NCBI GenBank assembly: GCA_017649855.1
Contig: JAGCGA010000004.1
Coordinates: 123,556-187,555, forward strand
Direction of reading: 5' to 3'
DNA: 64,000 nucleotides
DNA from: Bacteroidales bacterium
GTDB taxonomy: Bacteria; Bacteroidota; Bacteroidia; Bacteroidales; WCHB1-69
Of this stretch, positions 17,898 to 26,796 are shown in pieces. Each line of letters starts with the position of its first letter. Positions within the stretch are counted from its first letter, which is position 1. A model generated the notes under the pieces. It was given only the letters and a program-made list of their open reading frames with translations, ran no database searches and was not told the DNA's origin. A program made the translations under genes and the position numbers.

Positions 17898-18851
17898 ATG
17901 GAAAAAATAGAAAGCAGCATTAAAAAAGACACCCGCTCCGGATTTGGTGACGGCTTATTAGAAGCGGGCAAACGGAATCAGAATGTATTTGCGCTCACGG
18001 CGGATGTGACCGGCAGCGTCAAGATGGGAGCATTCAAAGCCGAATTCCCTGACAGATTCATCCAGGTCGGCATTGCGGAGGCCAACATGGTCGGCATTGC
18101 CGCCGGGTTGGCATTAAGTGGGAAGGTTCCCTTTGCGAGCACCTTCGCCGGCTTCATGACCGGACGTGTGTACGATCAGATCCGGATGGCCGTGGCCTAC
18201 TCCAACCTGAATGTCAAGATTTGCTCTTCGCACGCCGGCCTGACGGTAGGTGAAGACGGAGCCACACACCAGATGATGGAGGATATCGGGCTCATGAAGA
18301 TGCTGCCCAACATGGTCGTGATCAACCCTTGCGACTACAACCAGACCAAGATGGCCACCATTGCTGCGGCAGAGTACAACGGACCCGTGTACCTACGCTT
18401 CGGCCGTCCTTCCGTGCCGGTCTTCACGCCCGAGGACCAGCCATTTGTCATTGGCAAGGCCATCACGATGAATGAAGGAACCGACGTGACCATCTTCGCC
18501 ACGGGGCATCTGGTTTATCCAGCAGTGCAAGCCGCCTACACCTTGCATGAACAAGGCTTCTCCGCGGAAGTGATTGACATCGCCACCATCAAGCCTTTGG
18601 ACGAAGAGGCTGTTCTGAACAGTGTGCGCAAGACCCGCTGCTGCGTGGTGGCCGAAGAGCACCTGATGAACGGCGGTTTGGGAGACTCCATCTGCCAACT
18701 GCTGTGCAGAAAGCTGCCCACCCCCGTAGAGATGGTTGCCGTAAACGACAAATTCGGCGAGAGCGGCACCCCTGCCGAACTGATGACGCTCTATCATCTG
18801 GATGAGGAGAACATCACGGAAGCATGCAAAAGAGTTATCGTACGCAAATAA
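17898..18851 (+). CDS. Transketolase, C-terminal subunit
   Basis: A 317-residue protein covering the pyrimidine-binding and C-terminal domains of transketolase. The N-terminal part has DVTGSVKMGAF and FIQVGIAEANMVGIAAGLAL (the conserved Glu that activates thiamine diphosphate), then FAGFMTGRVYDQIRM and SHAGLTVGEDGATHQ. The C-terminal domain has IDIATIKPLD and VAEEHLMNGGLG. In split transketolases the N-terminal (cofactor-diphosphate) subunit is normally encoded next door, but upstream here is a divergent outer-membrane gene, so the partner must be elsewhere. It converts pentose-phosphate pathway sugars. The sigma-factor gene follows after 6 bases. Confidence 0.9.
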   Translation: MEKIESSIKKDTRSGFGDGLLEAGKRNQNVFALTADVTGSVKMGAFKAEFPDRFIQVGIAEANMVGIAAGLALSGKVPFASTFAGFMTGRVYDQIRMAVAYSNLNVKICSSHAGLTVGEDGATHQMMEDIGLMKMLPNMVVINPCDYNQTKMATIAAAEYNGPVYLRFGRPSVPVFTPEDQPFVIGKAITMNEGTDVTIFATGHLVYPAVQAAYTLHEQGFSAEVIDIATIKPLDEEAVLNSVRKTRCCVVAEEHLMNGGLGDSICQLLCRKLPTPVEMVAVNDKFGESGTPAELMTLYHLDEENITEACKRVIVRK

Positions 18852-18857
18852 CACACC

Positions 18858-19415
18858 ATGGCTGAAATCACAGACGAATATATCCTGCAGTTGTTCGCCA
18901 ACAAGAAGACCAAAGAGCAGGCCTTCAAGCTGTTGTTAAACAAATACCAGCGTTTTATCTACTACAACGCAAGACGTATTGTTGTCAGTCACGAAGATGC
19001 CAATGACGTAACCCAAAATGTATGCCTGAAGATCTGGCGCAACCTGGAAAACTTCAGGGGTGAATCGGCGTTGAAGACTTGGATCTCGCGAATCTGCACC
19101 AATGAAGCCCTGACCTTCATCGAGAAGAAAAAGAAGCTGCTCAACCTCGACGATGACAGTTACACGGACTTCATGGTGGTGACACAGGCGGAGACCAACT
19201 TCATCTCTCCTTCCGAGATAGAGAACCTGCTTCAAGAGTCCATCATCAAGCTGCCTCCCAAGCAACGGGCAGTGTTCACGATGCGCTATTATGAAGAGAT
19301 GCCATACGCGGAGATGTCCGAGATCTTCGGCACCTCGGAGAGCGCCTTGAAAGCGTCCTATCATTTTGCAGTAGAAAAAATCAAAAAAAATATTTCAGAG
19401 CATTTAACCTTTTAA
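18858..19415 (+). CDS. ECF-type RNA polymerase sigma factor
   Basis: A 185-residue sigma-70 family protein of ECF size. Region 2 spans about residues 20-85 (YYNARRIVVSHEDANDVTQN, then KIWRNLENFRGESALKTW). Region 4 spans about 125-180 (LPPKQRAVFTMRYYEEMPYA with EIFGTSESALKASYHFAVEK), a clear helix-turn-helix. The gene is probably translated from the transketolase message, 6 bases downstream of its stop. The small membrane protein encoded 39 bases later is a candidate anti-sigma partner. Its regulon is unknown. Confidence 0.93.
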   Translation: MAEITDEYILQLFANKKTKEQAFKLLLNKYQRFIYYNARRIVVSHEDANDVTQNVCLKIWRNLENFRGESALKTWISRICTNEALTFIEKKKKLLNLDDDSYTDFMVVTQAETNFISPSEIENLLQESIIKLPPKQRAVFTMRYYEEMPYAEMSEIFGTSESALKASYHFAVEKIKKNISEHLTF

Positions 19416-19454
19416 AAGTTGCATAGTCATTAGTTTTGTTATTTTTCAAGAATT

Positions 19455-19766
19455 ATGTTAGACTTAGATCAACTTAGCAAAGAAGAACATTACAAAATTC
19501 CGGATGGATATTTTGAGCACCTGACTGATAACATCATGGATGTCATCCACAAAGAGGAGCGAAAGAAGAGAAACATCTGGATGAGTTCCATCGCAGCCGT
19601 ATGTCTGCTTGTCCTCTGTTCCGTGTTATTCATCAACATCAGCAACCACGAGAAACAGGAGAGGGGGACTCTGGTAGAGACACCTGCACCCACCAACGAA
19701 CTTGACGATCAGTTGATTGAGTATTACAGTGCCGAGATAACAGAAATTGATTATTATAACTTTTAA
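19455..19766 (+). CDS. Small single-pass membrane protein, possible anti-sigma factor
   Basis: A 103-residue protein with an N-terminal cytoplasmic segment of about 42 residues (YKIPDGYFEHLTDNIMDVIH), a transmembrane helix at about 44-65 (SSIAAVCLLVLCSVLFINIS), and a short acidic C-terminus rich in Glu and Tyr. The motif IPDGYFEHL is common in small proteins encoded after ECF sigma genes in Bacteroidota. Location, size and topology fit an anti-sigma factor, but no zinc-binding ASD motif is seen. The function is inference from context. Confidence 0.7.
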   Translation: MLDLDQLSKEEHYKIPDGYFEHLTDNIMDVIHKEERKKRNIWMSSIAAVCLLVLCSVLFINISNHEKQERGTLVETPAPTNELDDQLIEYYSAEITEIDYYNF

Positions 19767-19778
19767 AAAGCCAATACG

Positions 19779-20300
19779 ATGAAAAAGATTTTGTTAACCC
19801 TCACCCTGGTTTTATGCGGTGTATGGATTGCTTCCGCTCAGAACCCCACCACTGATGTGGAAAAGAAAATACAAAACAGAATAACCTTCATGAAAGAGCA
19901 TCTCAAGCTCAACGCCACGGAGGCCAAGACTTTTTGGACGGAGTATGAGAAATATTTGCGGAGTGAGATGAACTACCATGAGACTTTCCGCAAGAATCTG
20001 GAGAGCAAGAAAATCAAATATGATCCGCGCAACAAGGAGAGCATCGAAAGTGTCTCTTCCGATCAGATCTCCTATATGATGGATCAGAAGATGGAACTCA
20101 AGAAGAACCTGAGCGCGCTGGAAGCCAGCTTTTACAAGAAGATCAAGGCCATTCTCACGCCGCGGCACCTGTTCGACTTCTACACTTATGACGAGCAGTT
20201 CAAGCGCAATGCCATAGCTCAGAAGAGCAAGGCGACCACGACCCAGAAGACGACCAGCAAAGAAACTGATGCGCCTGCGCAAAGCAAGCCGAAGAGATAA
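19779..20300 (+). CDS. CpxP/Spy-like periplasmic protein
   Basis: A 173-residue exported protein with signal peptide MKKILLTLTLVLCGVWIASA and a helical, highly charged mature part. The segment ILTPRHLFDFYTYDEQFKR near residues 127-145 resembles the LTxxQ-type motif of CpxP/Spy stress chaperones, and the FMKEHLKLNATEAKTFW segment fits their first helix. The tail is Lys/Thr-rich. It begins 12 bases after the small membrane protein, the fourth gene of the unit, and is followed by a strong terminator. A role in envelope-stress sensing with the sigma factor is plausible but unproven. Confidence 0.7.
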   Translation: MKKILLTLTLVLCGVWIASAQNPTTDVEKKIQNRITFMKEHLKLNATEAKTFWTEYEKYLRSEMNYHETFRKNLESKKIKYDPRNKESIESVSSDQISYMMDQKMELKKNLSALEASFYKKIKAILTPRHLFDFYTYDEQFKRNAIAQKSKATTTQKTTSKETDAPAQSKPKR

Positions 20301-20313
20301 CCAAAAAACAGAG

Positions 20314-20338
20314 GGCGGCCGAATGGCCGCCTTTTTTT
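20314..20338 (+). terminator. Strong intrinsic terminator of the transketolase-sigma operon
   Basis: GGCGGCC, loop GAAT and GGCCGCC form a 7-bp all-GC stem followed by seven T residues. It begins 14 bases after the stop at 20300. Confidence 0.92.
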
Positions 20339-20459
20339 ATGGCTGTTGAAACCAGTCCTGTCAACAACAGCAAAAGTCGCTCCCCCGTGGGAAAACAAAG
20401 CTTTTTCAGACCTCTTGAAAAAAAATAGGGAGGGATGCGACATTGAAACGAAAAAAATG

Positions 20460-20467
20460 TATTTTTG
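20460..20467 (+). promoter_or_regulatory. -7 promoter box for the str operon
   Basis: TATTTTTG followed by CAGG lies 62 bases upstream of rpsL. It is the same form as the box before rplC (62991), in line with a shared class of ribosomal promoters. Confidence 0.6.
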
Positions 20468-20528
20468 CAGGCCCAAAAAATTGGGTTTAAATCAATCTAA
20501 ATTAAAAGTTTAACAAAGTAAAAATTGT

Positions 20529-20909
20529 ATGCCTACTATTCAACAATTAGTAAGAAAAGGAAGAAAGAAACTTACTTCACAAAGTAAGTCCAAGGCATTG
20601 GATGCCTGTCCGCAACGTCGCGGCGTTTGTTTGAGGGTTTACACTACGACCCCGAAGAAACCTAATTCAGCCATGCGTAAGGTGGCGAGAGTAAGAATGA
20701 CCAACGGTAAGGAGGTGAACGCCTACATCGGTGGTGAAGGACACAACTTGCAGGAGCACAGCATCGTGTTGGTGCGCGGCGGTCGTGTAAAAGACCTCCC
20801 TGGTGTAAGATATCACGTCGTCCGTGGTGCGTTGGACTCTGCCGGCGTTGACGGTCGTCATCAAGGTCGTTCCAAATATGGTGCCAAGAGACCTAAAGCA
20901 GCCAAATAA
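20529..20909 (+). CDS. rpsL: 30S ribosomal protein S12
   Basis: A 126-residue protein of the decoding centre. The streptomycin-relevant segments are intact: [18 protein letters not shown] (with the wild-type lysine) and [13 protein letters not shown]. It is the first gene of the str operon, with rpsG 84 bases downstream. Length and sequence are typical, and nothing unusual is seen. Confidence 0.97.
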   Translation: MPTIQQLVRKGRKKLTSQSKSKALDACPQRRGVCLRVYTTTPKKPNSAMRKVARVRMTNGKEVNAYIGGEGHNLQEHSIVLVRGGRVKDLPGVRYHVVRGALDSAGVDGRHQGRSKYGAKRPKAAK

Positions 20910-20993
20910 AAAAAACAGGGCACCTGAAACAGTAAATTGAACGCCGTGATTGGTGATTCAAGAGTAAATAAACATTATTGAAGATACAAAGTT

Positions 20994-21461
20994 ATGAGAA
21001 ATTCACATGCAAAGAAAAGGATCATTCTTCCGGATCCGAAATTCAATGACGAACAGGTAACGAAGTTCGTGAACAATATTATGTTGAAGGGAAAGAAGAA
21101 TCTCGCGTTTGAGATCTTCTACAAAGCCATCGACATTGTAGAGGAGAAGACCAAAGAGAACGGTCTTGAAGTATGGAAAAAAGCGCTGGAGAACGTCACC
21201 CCGAGTGTTGAGGTGAAGAGCAAGCGTGTCGGTGGTACCACATTGCCTGTCCCCGAGGAAATCAAGCCGGGCAGAAAGCAATCAGTAGGTATGAAAAACT
21301 TAATATCCTTTGCTCGCAAGCGTCATGAGCAGACCATGGCCGACAAACTGGCCCAGGAGATCATGGCCGCTTACAAGAGTGAGGGTGCCGCTTTCAAGAA
21401 GAAAGAGGAAATCCACAGAATGGCAGAAGCCAACAAGGCATTTGCTCACATGCGGATGTAA
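20994..21461 (+). CDS. rpsG: 30S ribosomal protein S7
   Basis: A 155-residue primary 16S rRNA 3'-domain binding protein. Recognisable segments are [32 protein letters not shown], the RARKR-like [18 protein letters not shown], and the tail [15 protein letters not shown]. It lies between rpsL and fusA, as in the classical str operon. Confidence 0.97.
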   Translation: MRNSHAKKRIILPDPKFNDEQVTKFVNNIMLKGKKNLAFEIFYKAIDIVEEKTKENGLEVWKKALENVTPSVEVKSKRVGGTTLPVPEEIKPGRKQSVGMKNLISFARKRHEQTMADKLAQEIMAAYKSEGAAFKKKEEIHRMAEANKAFAHMRM

Positions 21462-21509
21462 TCAATCATTCTCTGCCTTTCATTTACGACCGTATTCAAG
21501 AGAATCATC

Positions 21510-23603
21510 ATGTCACAAGAGTTGGAGAATATTCGCAACATTGGGATTATGGCTCACATCGACGCCGGCAAGACGACGACGACGGAGCGTATTCTCTATT
21601 ATACGGGCAAGAACTACAAGATTGGGGAAGTGGACGAGGGCACTGCGACCATGGACTGGATGGTTCAGGAGCAGGAGCGTGGCATCACGATCACGAGTGC
21701 GGCCACAACCGTCTTTTGGAAACATGACGCTGGCGAGTACAAGATCAACATCATTGACACGCCGGGGCATGTGGACTTCACCGTGGAGGTGGAGCGGTCG
21801 CTTCGCATTTTGGACGGAGCGGTTGCCATCTTCTGTGCGGTGGGCGGTGTGGAAGCACAGTCCGAGACTGTCTGGCACCAGGCCAACAAATACAATGTGG
21901 CCCGGATATGCTATGTCAACAAGATGGACCGTGCCGGCGCCAACTTCCAATCCGTAGTGAAACAGATCCAGGAGCGTCTGCACGCCCACCCGCTGCCATT
22001 GCAGCTGCCTATCGGAGCCGAGAACAGCTTTGTGGGCATCGTGGATCTTATCGAGATGAAAGCCTATCAATGGGAGGAGGACACTTTAGGCGCCACCTAC
22101 ACAGAGGTGCCGGTCCCCGCTGACATGGCCGAAGAGGCGCAACAAGGTCGCACCAACATCCTGGAGACCCTCTCCGAGTTGGACGAAGCCTTCATGGAGA
22201 AGTATCTGGAGGATGCGGACAGCATCAGCCAAGAAGAGATCATAGAGGCCCTCCGGAACGCCACCATCGCCCGTCAGATCGAACCGGTACTTTGCGGTTC
22301 CTCCTTCAAGAACAAAGGTGTACAGAAGTTGCTGGACGCCATCGTCATGTACCTCCCCTCCCCCTTGGACATGCCGGCCATCACCGGTATCAACCCCAAG
22401 AACGAGCAGGAGGAGAAGAGGACGATGGATGTGACCGCACCTTTCTCCGCCTTGGCTTTCAAAATCGCCACGGATCCCTATGTAGGCAAGCTGACGTTCA
22501 TCAAGGTCTATTCCGGAGAGCTGAAGTCGGGTGAGACCGTCTTCAATGCTTCCACGGGCAAACGGGAACGCGTAGCCAAGATTCTTCAAATGCACTCCAA
22601 CAAGCAACAGCCGTTAGACAGCGTGTCGGCCGGCAACATTGCCGCGTTGGTGGGCATGAAGGAGATTCACACGGGCGACAGTCTCACCGACGACAAGCAT
22701 CCTATCCTGCTGGAGAACATCACCTTCCCGGAGCCAGTCATCCAAATCGCCATCGAGCCCAAAACGAAAGATGACGAGGAGAAGCTGATTCTGGCGCTGG
22801 GCAAGCTGGCCGATGAAGACCCGACCTTTGTGGTCACACAGAGTGAGGAGACCGGCCAACTGCTCATCAGCGGCATGGGTGAGTTGCATCTGGAGATCCT
22901 GCTTGACCGCCTGAAACGCGAATACAGCGTTGAATGCAACCATGGCAAGCCGAGAGTCACTTACAAAGAGGCCTTGTCGGAGCCGTTGCATCATCTGGCC
23001 GTATACAAACGCCAGACGGGAGGCAAGGGATCTTACGCCAAGATAGATTTCGAGTTGGCCCCTGCCGACGATGATGCCCGCGGTTTACAGTTCATCAACA
23101 AGGTGAGCAACGGAGCCATCCCCAAGGAGTATATGCCTGCCGTGGAAAAAGGCTTCCAAACGGCCATGTCGAACGGCAAGTGGGGGTTCCCTCTGGAGAG
23201 CATGCAGGTCACGGTTTTGGATGGCGAGACCCACGCGGTGGACTCCGACGCTATGGCATTTGAGGTATGCGCCAAGATTGGCTTCCGCGATGCCATCAAG
23301 GAGACCGACACCCGCATCCTGGAGCCTATCATGAAAGTGGAGATCAACACACCGGACGAATATATCGGCAATGTCACGGGGGACTTGAACCGTCGGCGTT
23401 CCATCCTGGAATGCATCGATGCCAAAGTCGGTTTCCAAACTATCAAGGCCAAGGTTCCCTTGGCGGAGATGTTCGGATATGTAACCACCCTGCGTTCCAT
23501 TTCTTCCGGCCGTGCCTCCTACAGCATGGAGTTCCTGGCCTACGCCGAGGTACCTGCCGACATCAAGGAATACATCGTAAATGAAGGTAGATTTTTATTA
23601 TAG
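21510..23603 (+). CDS. fusA: Elongation factor G
   Basis: A 697-residue translational GTPase that drives ribosomal translocation. The G domain has [19 protein letters not shown] (P-loop), the switch region [30 protein letters not shown] and NKMDRAGA. Domain II starts near 300 ([17 protein letters not shown]), and domains III-V are full length, with [19 protein letters not shown] in domain V. It lies between rpsG and rpsJ, the Bacteroidota order in which tuf is not part of this unit. Confidence 0.97.
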   Translation: MSQELENIRNIGIMAHIDAGKTTTTERILYYTGKNYKIGEVDEGTATMDWMVQEQERGITITSAATTVFWKHDAGEYKINIIDTPGHVDFTVEVERSLRILDGAVAIFCAVGGVEAQSETVWHQANKYNVARICYVNKMDRAGANFQSVVKQIQERLHAHPLPLQLPIGAENSFVGIVDLIEMKAYQWEEDTLGATYTEVPVPADMAEEAQQGRTNILETLSELDEAFMEKYLEDADSISQEEIIEALRNATIARQIEPVLCGSSFKNKGVQKLLDAIVMYLPSPLDMPAITGINPKNEQEEKRTMDVTAPFSALAFKIATDPYVGKLTFIKVYSGELKSGETVFNASTGKRERVAKILQMHSNKQQPLDSVSAGNIAALVGMKEIHTGDSLTDDKHPILLENITFPEPVIQIAIEPKTKDDEEKLILALGKLADEDPTFVVTQSEETGQLLISGMGELHLEILLDRLKREYSVECNHGKPRVTYKEALSEPLHHLAVYKRQTGGKGSYAKIDFELAPADDDARGLQFINKVSNGAIPKEYMPAVEKGFQTAMSNGKWGFPLESMQVTVLDGETHAVDSDAMAFEVCAKIGFRDAIKETDTRILEPIMKVEINTPDEYIGNVTGDLNRRRSILECIDAKVGFQTIKAKVPLAEMFGYVTTLRSISSGRASYSMEFLAYAEVPADIKEYIVNEGRFLL

Positions 23604-23644
23604 AGACAAAAAATAAATTAATTATTACGTAATAAACAAACAAG

Positions 23645-23959
23645 ATGAGTCACAGAATCAGAATTAAATTAAAATCCTTCGATCATACTTTGGTAGACAA
23701 GTCTGCCGAGAAGATCGTCAAGACCGTAGAGGGTGTGAAAGACGACAAGGTCGTTTTGGTTGGCCCTATTCCATTGCCAACGCACACCAAGATTTTCACT
23801 GTCAACCGTTCCACGTTCGTCAACAAGAAGTCCAGAGAGCAATTCCAACTCTCCACATACAAGAGAATTTTGGACATCTATGGTACGACCACCAAGACGA
23901 TTGACGCATTGATGAAGCTGGAATTGCCCAGTGGTGTTGATGTAGAGATCAAGGTCTGA
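23645..23959 (+). CDS. rpsJ: 30S ribosomal protein S10
   Basis: A 104-residue protein of the 30S head. Typical pieces are [51 protein letters not shown] and the C-terminal [11 protein letters not shown]. In most Bacteroidota rplC follows at once. Here a terminator and obg follow, and rplC lies at 63120. Confidence 0.97.
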   Translation: MSHRIRIKLKSFDHTLVDKSAEKIVKTVEGVKDDKVVLVGPIPLPTHTKIFTVNRSTFVNKKSREQFQLSTYKRILDIYGTTTKTIDALMKLELPSGVDVEIKV

Positions 23960-24019
23960 TGAAGGGAGCATAACGTCGGTCCATCTTAGTGGAAGGCGTT
24001 ATCAAAGCCAGAAGCGAAG

Positions 24020-24050
24020 GCACTTACCGAAGCGTAAGTGCTTTTGTTTT
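24020..24050 (+). terminator. Intrinsic terminator after rpsJ
   Basis: GCACTTAC, loop CGAAGC and GTAAGTGC form an 8-bp stem followed by TTTTGTTTT. It ends the str operon between rpsJ and obg and also lies inside the N-terminal extension of the obg open frame, which supports the later obg start. Confidence 0.85.
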
Positions 24051-24072
24051 ATCTCATCAAGAATCCAGAATC

Positions 24073-25086
24073 ATGGCAGAGGAGCAATTTATAGACCTGG
24101 TAAAGATATTCGGGCGGTCGGGTAACGGCGGCGGCGGATCGGCGCATCTTGCGCGCACGGCGAGGAATCCCAAGGCGGGTCCCGACGGTGGCGACGGCGG
24201 CAAAGGCGGCAGCATCATCGTCAGGGGCAACCGTAACCTTTGGACTCTGCTACACCTGCGCTACACGAAGCACGTCTTTGCAGGCAATGGGGAGAATGGG
24301 CAGAAGAACCAATGCTTCGGCAAGAATGGAGACGATGCCTACATTGAAGTCCCCTTGGGCACCATCGTGAAGCTGGTGGACACAGACGAAATAGTCGGAG
24401 AGGTGTTGGAAGACGGTCAGGAACTGGTGGTCATGCGCGGCGGTCGAGGCGGACTGGGCAATGTCCACTTCAAGAGTGCCACCATGCAGACCCCGCGATT
24501 TGCACAGCCTGGCGAGTCTGGCGTGGAGGGGTGGATATCTTTGGAGTTGAAGGTGCTGGCCGACGTGGGCCTGGTTGGTTTCCCCAATGCGGGCAAGTCC
24601 ACGCTGATTAGCCAGATTTCCAATGCAAGGCCCAAGATCGCCAACTATCCCTTCACCACCTTGAAGCCCAACCTTGGCATGGTCGCCTACCGCGATTTCC
24701 AATCCTTCGTCATTGCTGACATCCCAGGCATCATTGAGGGTGCGTCTGAAGGCAAGGGCATTGGATTGCGCTTTCTGCGGCATATCGAACGCAACTCCGT
24801 ATTGCTCTATATGATCCCCATCGCATCGGAAGAGGATCTGAAGAGACCGGAAGAGATCCAAAAAGAGTTTGAGATCCTTCGCAACGAGCTCCGGCAATAC
24901 AATCCGGAACTGCTGGACAAGCGGTATCTGATTGCGCTCACCAAATGCGATCTGACCACCGAAGAAGAGGTCCGAAAAATGGAGCATGTTTTGCCAAAAT
25001 ATTGGCCGCTCGTTTCCATTTCGGCTATCACCAACCAGCATCTCACAGAGCTAAAGGATCGACTTTGGGAGCTTCTGACCGACTAG
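24073..25086 (+). CDS. obg: GTPase Obg
   Basis: A 337-residue GTPase involved in ribosome assembly and stress control. The ATG at 24073 is chosen because the glycine-rich Obg fold begins directly after it (FIDLVKIFGRSGNGGGG, GPDGGDGGKGG). The open frame upstream (from 23989) runs through the rpsJ terminator. The G domain has GFPNAGKSTLI, the TTLKPNLG switch, DIPGIIEGASEGKGIG and TKCDL. No C-terminal OCT domain is present, which is common outside Firmicutes and Actinobacteria. Confidence 0.95.
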   Translation: MAEEQFIDLVKIFGRSGNGGGGSAHLARTARNPKAGPDGGDGGKGGSIIVRGNRNLWTLLHLRYTKHVFAGNGENGQKNQCFGKNGDDAYIEVPLGTIVKLVDTDEIVGEVLEDGQELVVMRGGRGGLGNVHFKSATMQTPRFAQPGESGVEGWISLELKVLADVGLVGFPNAGKSTLISQISNARPKIANYPFTTLKPNLGMVAYRDFQSFVIADIPGIIEGASEGKGIGLRFLRHIERNSVLLYMIPIASEEDLKRPEEIQKEFEILRNELRQYNPELLDKRYLIALTKCDLTTEEEVRKMEHVLPKYWPLVSISAITNQHLTELKDRLWELLTD

Positions 25087-25183
25087 GAATCTTGATATAT
25101 ATCTGATTTTCAAAATATTACAATACAACAAGAATAGTAACAAAAAATATCGCGGCAAGGATACGGCATATTAAAAAAAAGTG

Positions 25184-25191
25184 TATTTTTG
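25184..25191 (+). promoter_or_regulatory. -7 promoter box for rpmG-DUF4295
   Basis: TATTTTTG lies 29 bases before the rpmG ATG, in an A/T-rich context like other boxes in the window. Confidence 0.5.
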
Positions 25192-25219
25192 CCGAGTTAA
25201 AAATTGAAGAGGTAAAAAT

Positions 25220-25408
25220 ATGGCAAAGAAAACTAAAGAAGCACGTCAACAAGTCATTCTTGAGTGCACAGAACAGAAGGCCAGTGGGGTTCCCGGAATG
25301 TCTCGTTATATAACCACGAAGAACAGAAAGAACACTCCTGACAGATTGGAATTGAAGAAATACAATCCCTATTTGAAACGTATGACCATTCACAAAGAAG
25401 TTAAATAA
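25220..25408 (+). CDS. rpmG: 50S ribosomal protein L33
   Basis: A 62-residue bL33. Typical segments are [40 protein letters not shown] and [13 protein letters not shown]. The first zinc-binding Cys pair is reduced to one Cys, so this is a largely zinc-free form. Usually rpmB (L28) precedes it in Bacteroidota; here obg does. Confidence 0.95.
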   Translation: MAKKTKEARQQVILECTEQKASGVPGMSRYITTKNRKNTPDRLELKKYNPYLKRMTIHKEVK

Positions 25409-25423
25409 TAAAATCTAAGAAAG

Positions 25424-25579
25424 ATGGCAAAGAAAGTAGTTGCAACGTTGAAAAGAGAAGGTGGCGTAACTTACACCCGCGTGGTGAGAATGGAACGTTC
25501 ACCGAAAACTGGAGCTTACACCTTCAAGGAAGCTGTTGTTGACTCCACCACTGTAAAAGACTTTTTGGCTAAAAAGTAA
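25424..25579 (+). CDS. DUF4295 family small protein
   Basis: A 51-residue basic protein starting MAKKVVATLKREGGVTYTRV and ending VVDSTTVKDFLAKK. It is the small Bacteroidota-specific protein nearly always encoded right after L33. Proposed ribosome association comes from this conserved linkage and its charge; the function is not known. It starts 15 bases after rpmG and is followed by a strong terminator. Confidence 0.9.
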   Translation: MAKKVVATLKREGGVTYTRVVRMERSPKTGAYTFKEAVVDSTTVKDFLAKK

Positions 25580-25604
25580 TATTTTGTTTTCATGGTTGAA
25601 GAAA

Positions 25605-25631
25605 GGTTCCCCTCCCCGGGGAGCCTTTTTT
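25605..25631 (+). terminator. Intrinsic terminator after rpmG-DUF4295
   Basis: GGTTCCCC and GGGGAGCC pair across a 5-base loop (one G-T pair) and are followed by six T residues, 25 bases after the stop. Confidence 0.88.
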
Positions 25632-25657
25632 CGTTTTTAGGAGACCTGAAAAAAGTG

Positions 25658-25665
25658 TACTTTTG
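25658..25665 (+). promoter_or_regulatory. -7 promoter box for the beta-propeller lipoprotein
   Basis: TACTTTTG matches TAnnTTTG and lies 25 bases before the ATG at 25691. The leader is too short to hold a riboswitch. Confidence 0.55.
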
Positions 25666-25690
25666 CCCCGCTTAATCAAACTCACCGAAT

Positions 25691-26782
25691 ATGAAAAAAA
25701 GAAATGTCTTCCAAGCCCTGCTGTTCATCCTCGTCGGATTTTGGGGTTTATCTTCCTCCTGCAACCGTCCCGGCCCTGAGCCCACTCCCATGCCCGACAG
25801 CTTTGCCGACGGCATCTACATCCTTAACGAAGGTGTTTTTCAAATGAACAACAGCACCTTGTCCTTTTACAACTTCCAAACCGGGGAGTTGACCAGCGAC
25901 CTGTTCCTGCAGCAAAACGGCCGCGGATTGGGAGACACCGGGAACGACCTGCAGCGCTACGGCTCCAAGCTGTATTGTGTGGTCAACAATTCCAACACAG
26001 TGGAGATCATGAACCCTGACGGCACTTCCCTCAAGGCTATCTACCTGACGGGCAAGCAGCCTCGTTATTTGGCCTTTCACAAATCCAAGGCGTACGTCAC
26101 CTGCTTTGATGGCGATGTGGTTCGCATTGACACCGCCACCTTGGAGGTAGACGGGGCCGTCCATTCGGGCTCCAATCCGGACGGCATCTGCGTTTGCCGC
26201 GGCAAGCTGTACGTGTCAAACTGCGGCGGTCTCAACGCTCCAAACTATGGACATACCGTATCTGTCATTGATCCGGGTACCTTCAGCGTCATCAAGGAGA
26301 TCGAGGTAGGGACGAACCCCGGCATTTTGCAAAGCTATAACGAGCACTACGTATACGTGGTCACACGTGGAGACTATGGGGACATCCCTTACAACTTCGT
26401 GAAGATTGACGCTCAGACCGACGAGGTGGTCAAGACCTATGACTTAGCGGTCCTCAATTTCTATCTGTACAATCACTACGCCTATCTGTATCACTACGAC
26501 TTCAACACTCATGCTTCTTGGATCAAAGTGTTGGATTTGGATAGTGACGAGATGGTTACGGATAATTTCATTACCGACGGGACGCAGATTGAGACCCCCT
26601 ACTCCATCTGCATAAACCCTATCAACGGGGATGTTTTCATCAGTGATGCCAAGAATTTCGTAGTCAGCGGCAAGATCTACTGGTTTGACCGCGATGGGAA
26701 ATTAAAAAAGAGTTTCAATGTCGGCATCAACCCAGGGCACTTGCTTTTGAGTTCCCAATACACACCATTGATTGACTATTGA
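25691..26782 (+). CDS. YncE/DUF5074-like beta-propeller lipoprotein
   Basis: A 363-residue lipoprotein. The signal is MKKRNVFQALLFILVGFWGL followed by SSSC (lipidated Cys at about residue 24). The mature part shows repeated beta-propeller blades: NGRGLGDTGNDLQRYGSKLY, GKQPRYLAFHKSKAYVT, GSNPDGICVCRGKLYVSN, GTNPGILQSYNEHYVYVV and YSICINPINGDVFISDA. This is the DUF5074 family, which includes the cobalamin-binding BtuG of Bacteroides. No btuB-type TonB receptor or cobalamin riboswitch is nearby, so a vitamin B12 role is not supported here. Substrate unknown. Confidence 0.82.
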   Translation: MKKRNVFQALLFILVGFWGLSSSCNRPGPEPTPMPDSFADGIYILNEGVFQMNNSTLSFYNFQTGELTSDLFLQQNGRGLGDTGNDLQRYGSKLYCVVNNSNTVEIMNPDGTSLKAIYLTGKQPRYLAFHKSKAYVTCFDGDVVRIDTATLEVDGAVHSGSNPDGICVCRGKLYVSNCGGLNAPNYGHTVSVIDPGTFSVIKEIEVGTNPGILQSYNEHYVYVVTRGDYGDIPYNFVKIDAQTDEVVKTYDLAVLNFYLYNHYAYLYHYDFNTHASWIKVLDLDSDEMVTDNFITDGTQIETPYSICINPINGDVFISDAKNFVVSGKIYWFDRDGKLKKSFNVGINPGHLLLSSQYTPLIDY

Positions 26783-26796
26783 CAAGCTTTTGACAC

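Noticed and set aside
23989..24072. 28-codon upstream extension of obg
   Set aside because: It runs through the rpsJ terminator hairpin and is not part of the Obg fold.
25632..25690. Cobalamin riboswitch before the BtuG-like gene
   Set aside because: The leader after the -7 box is about 25 bases, far too short.
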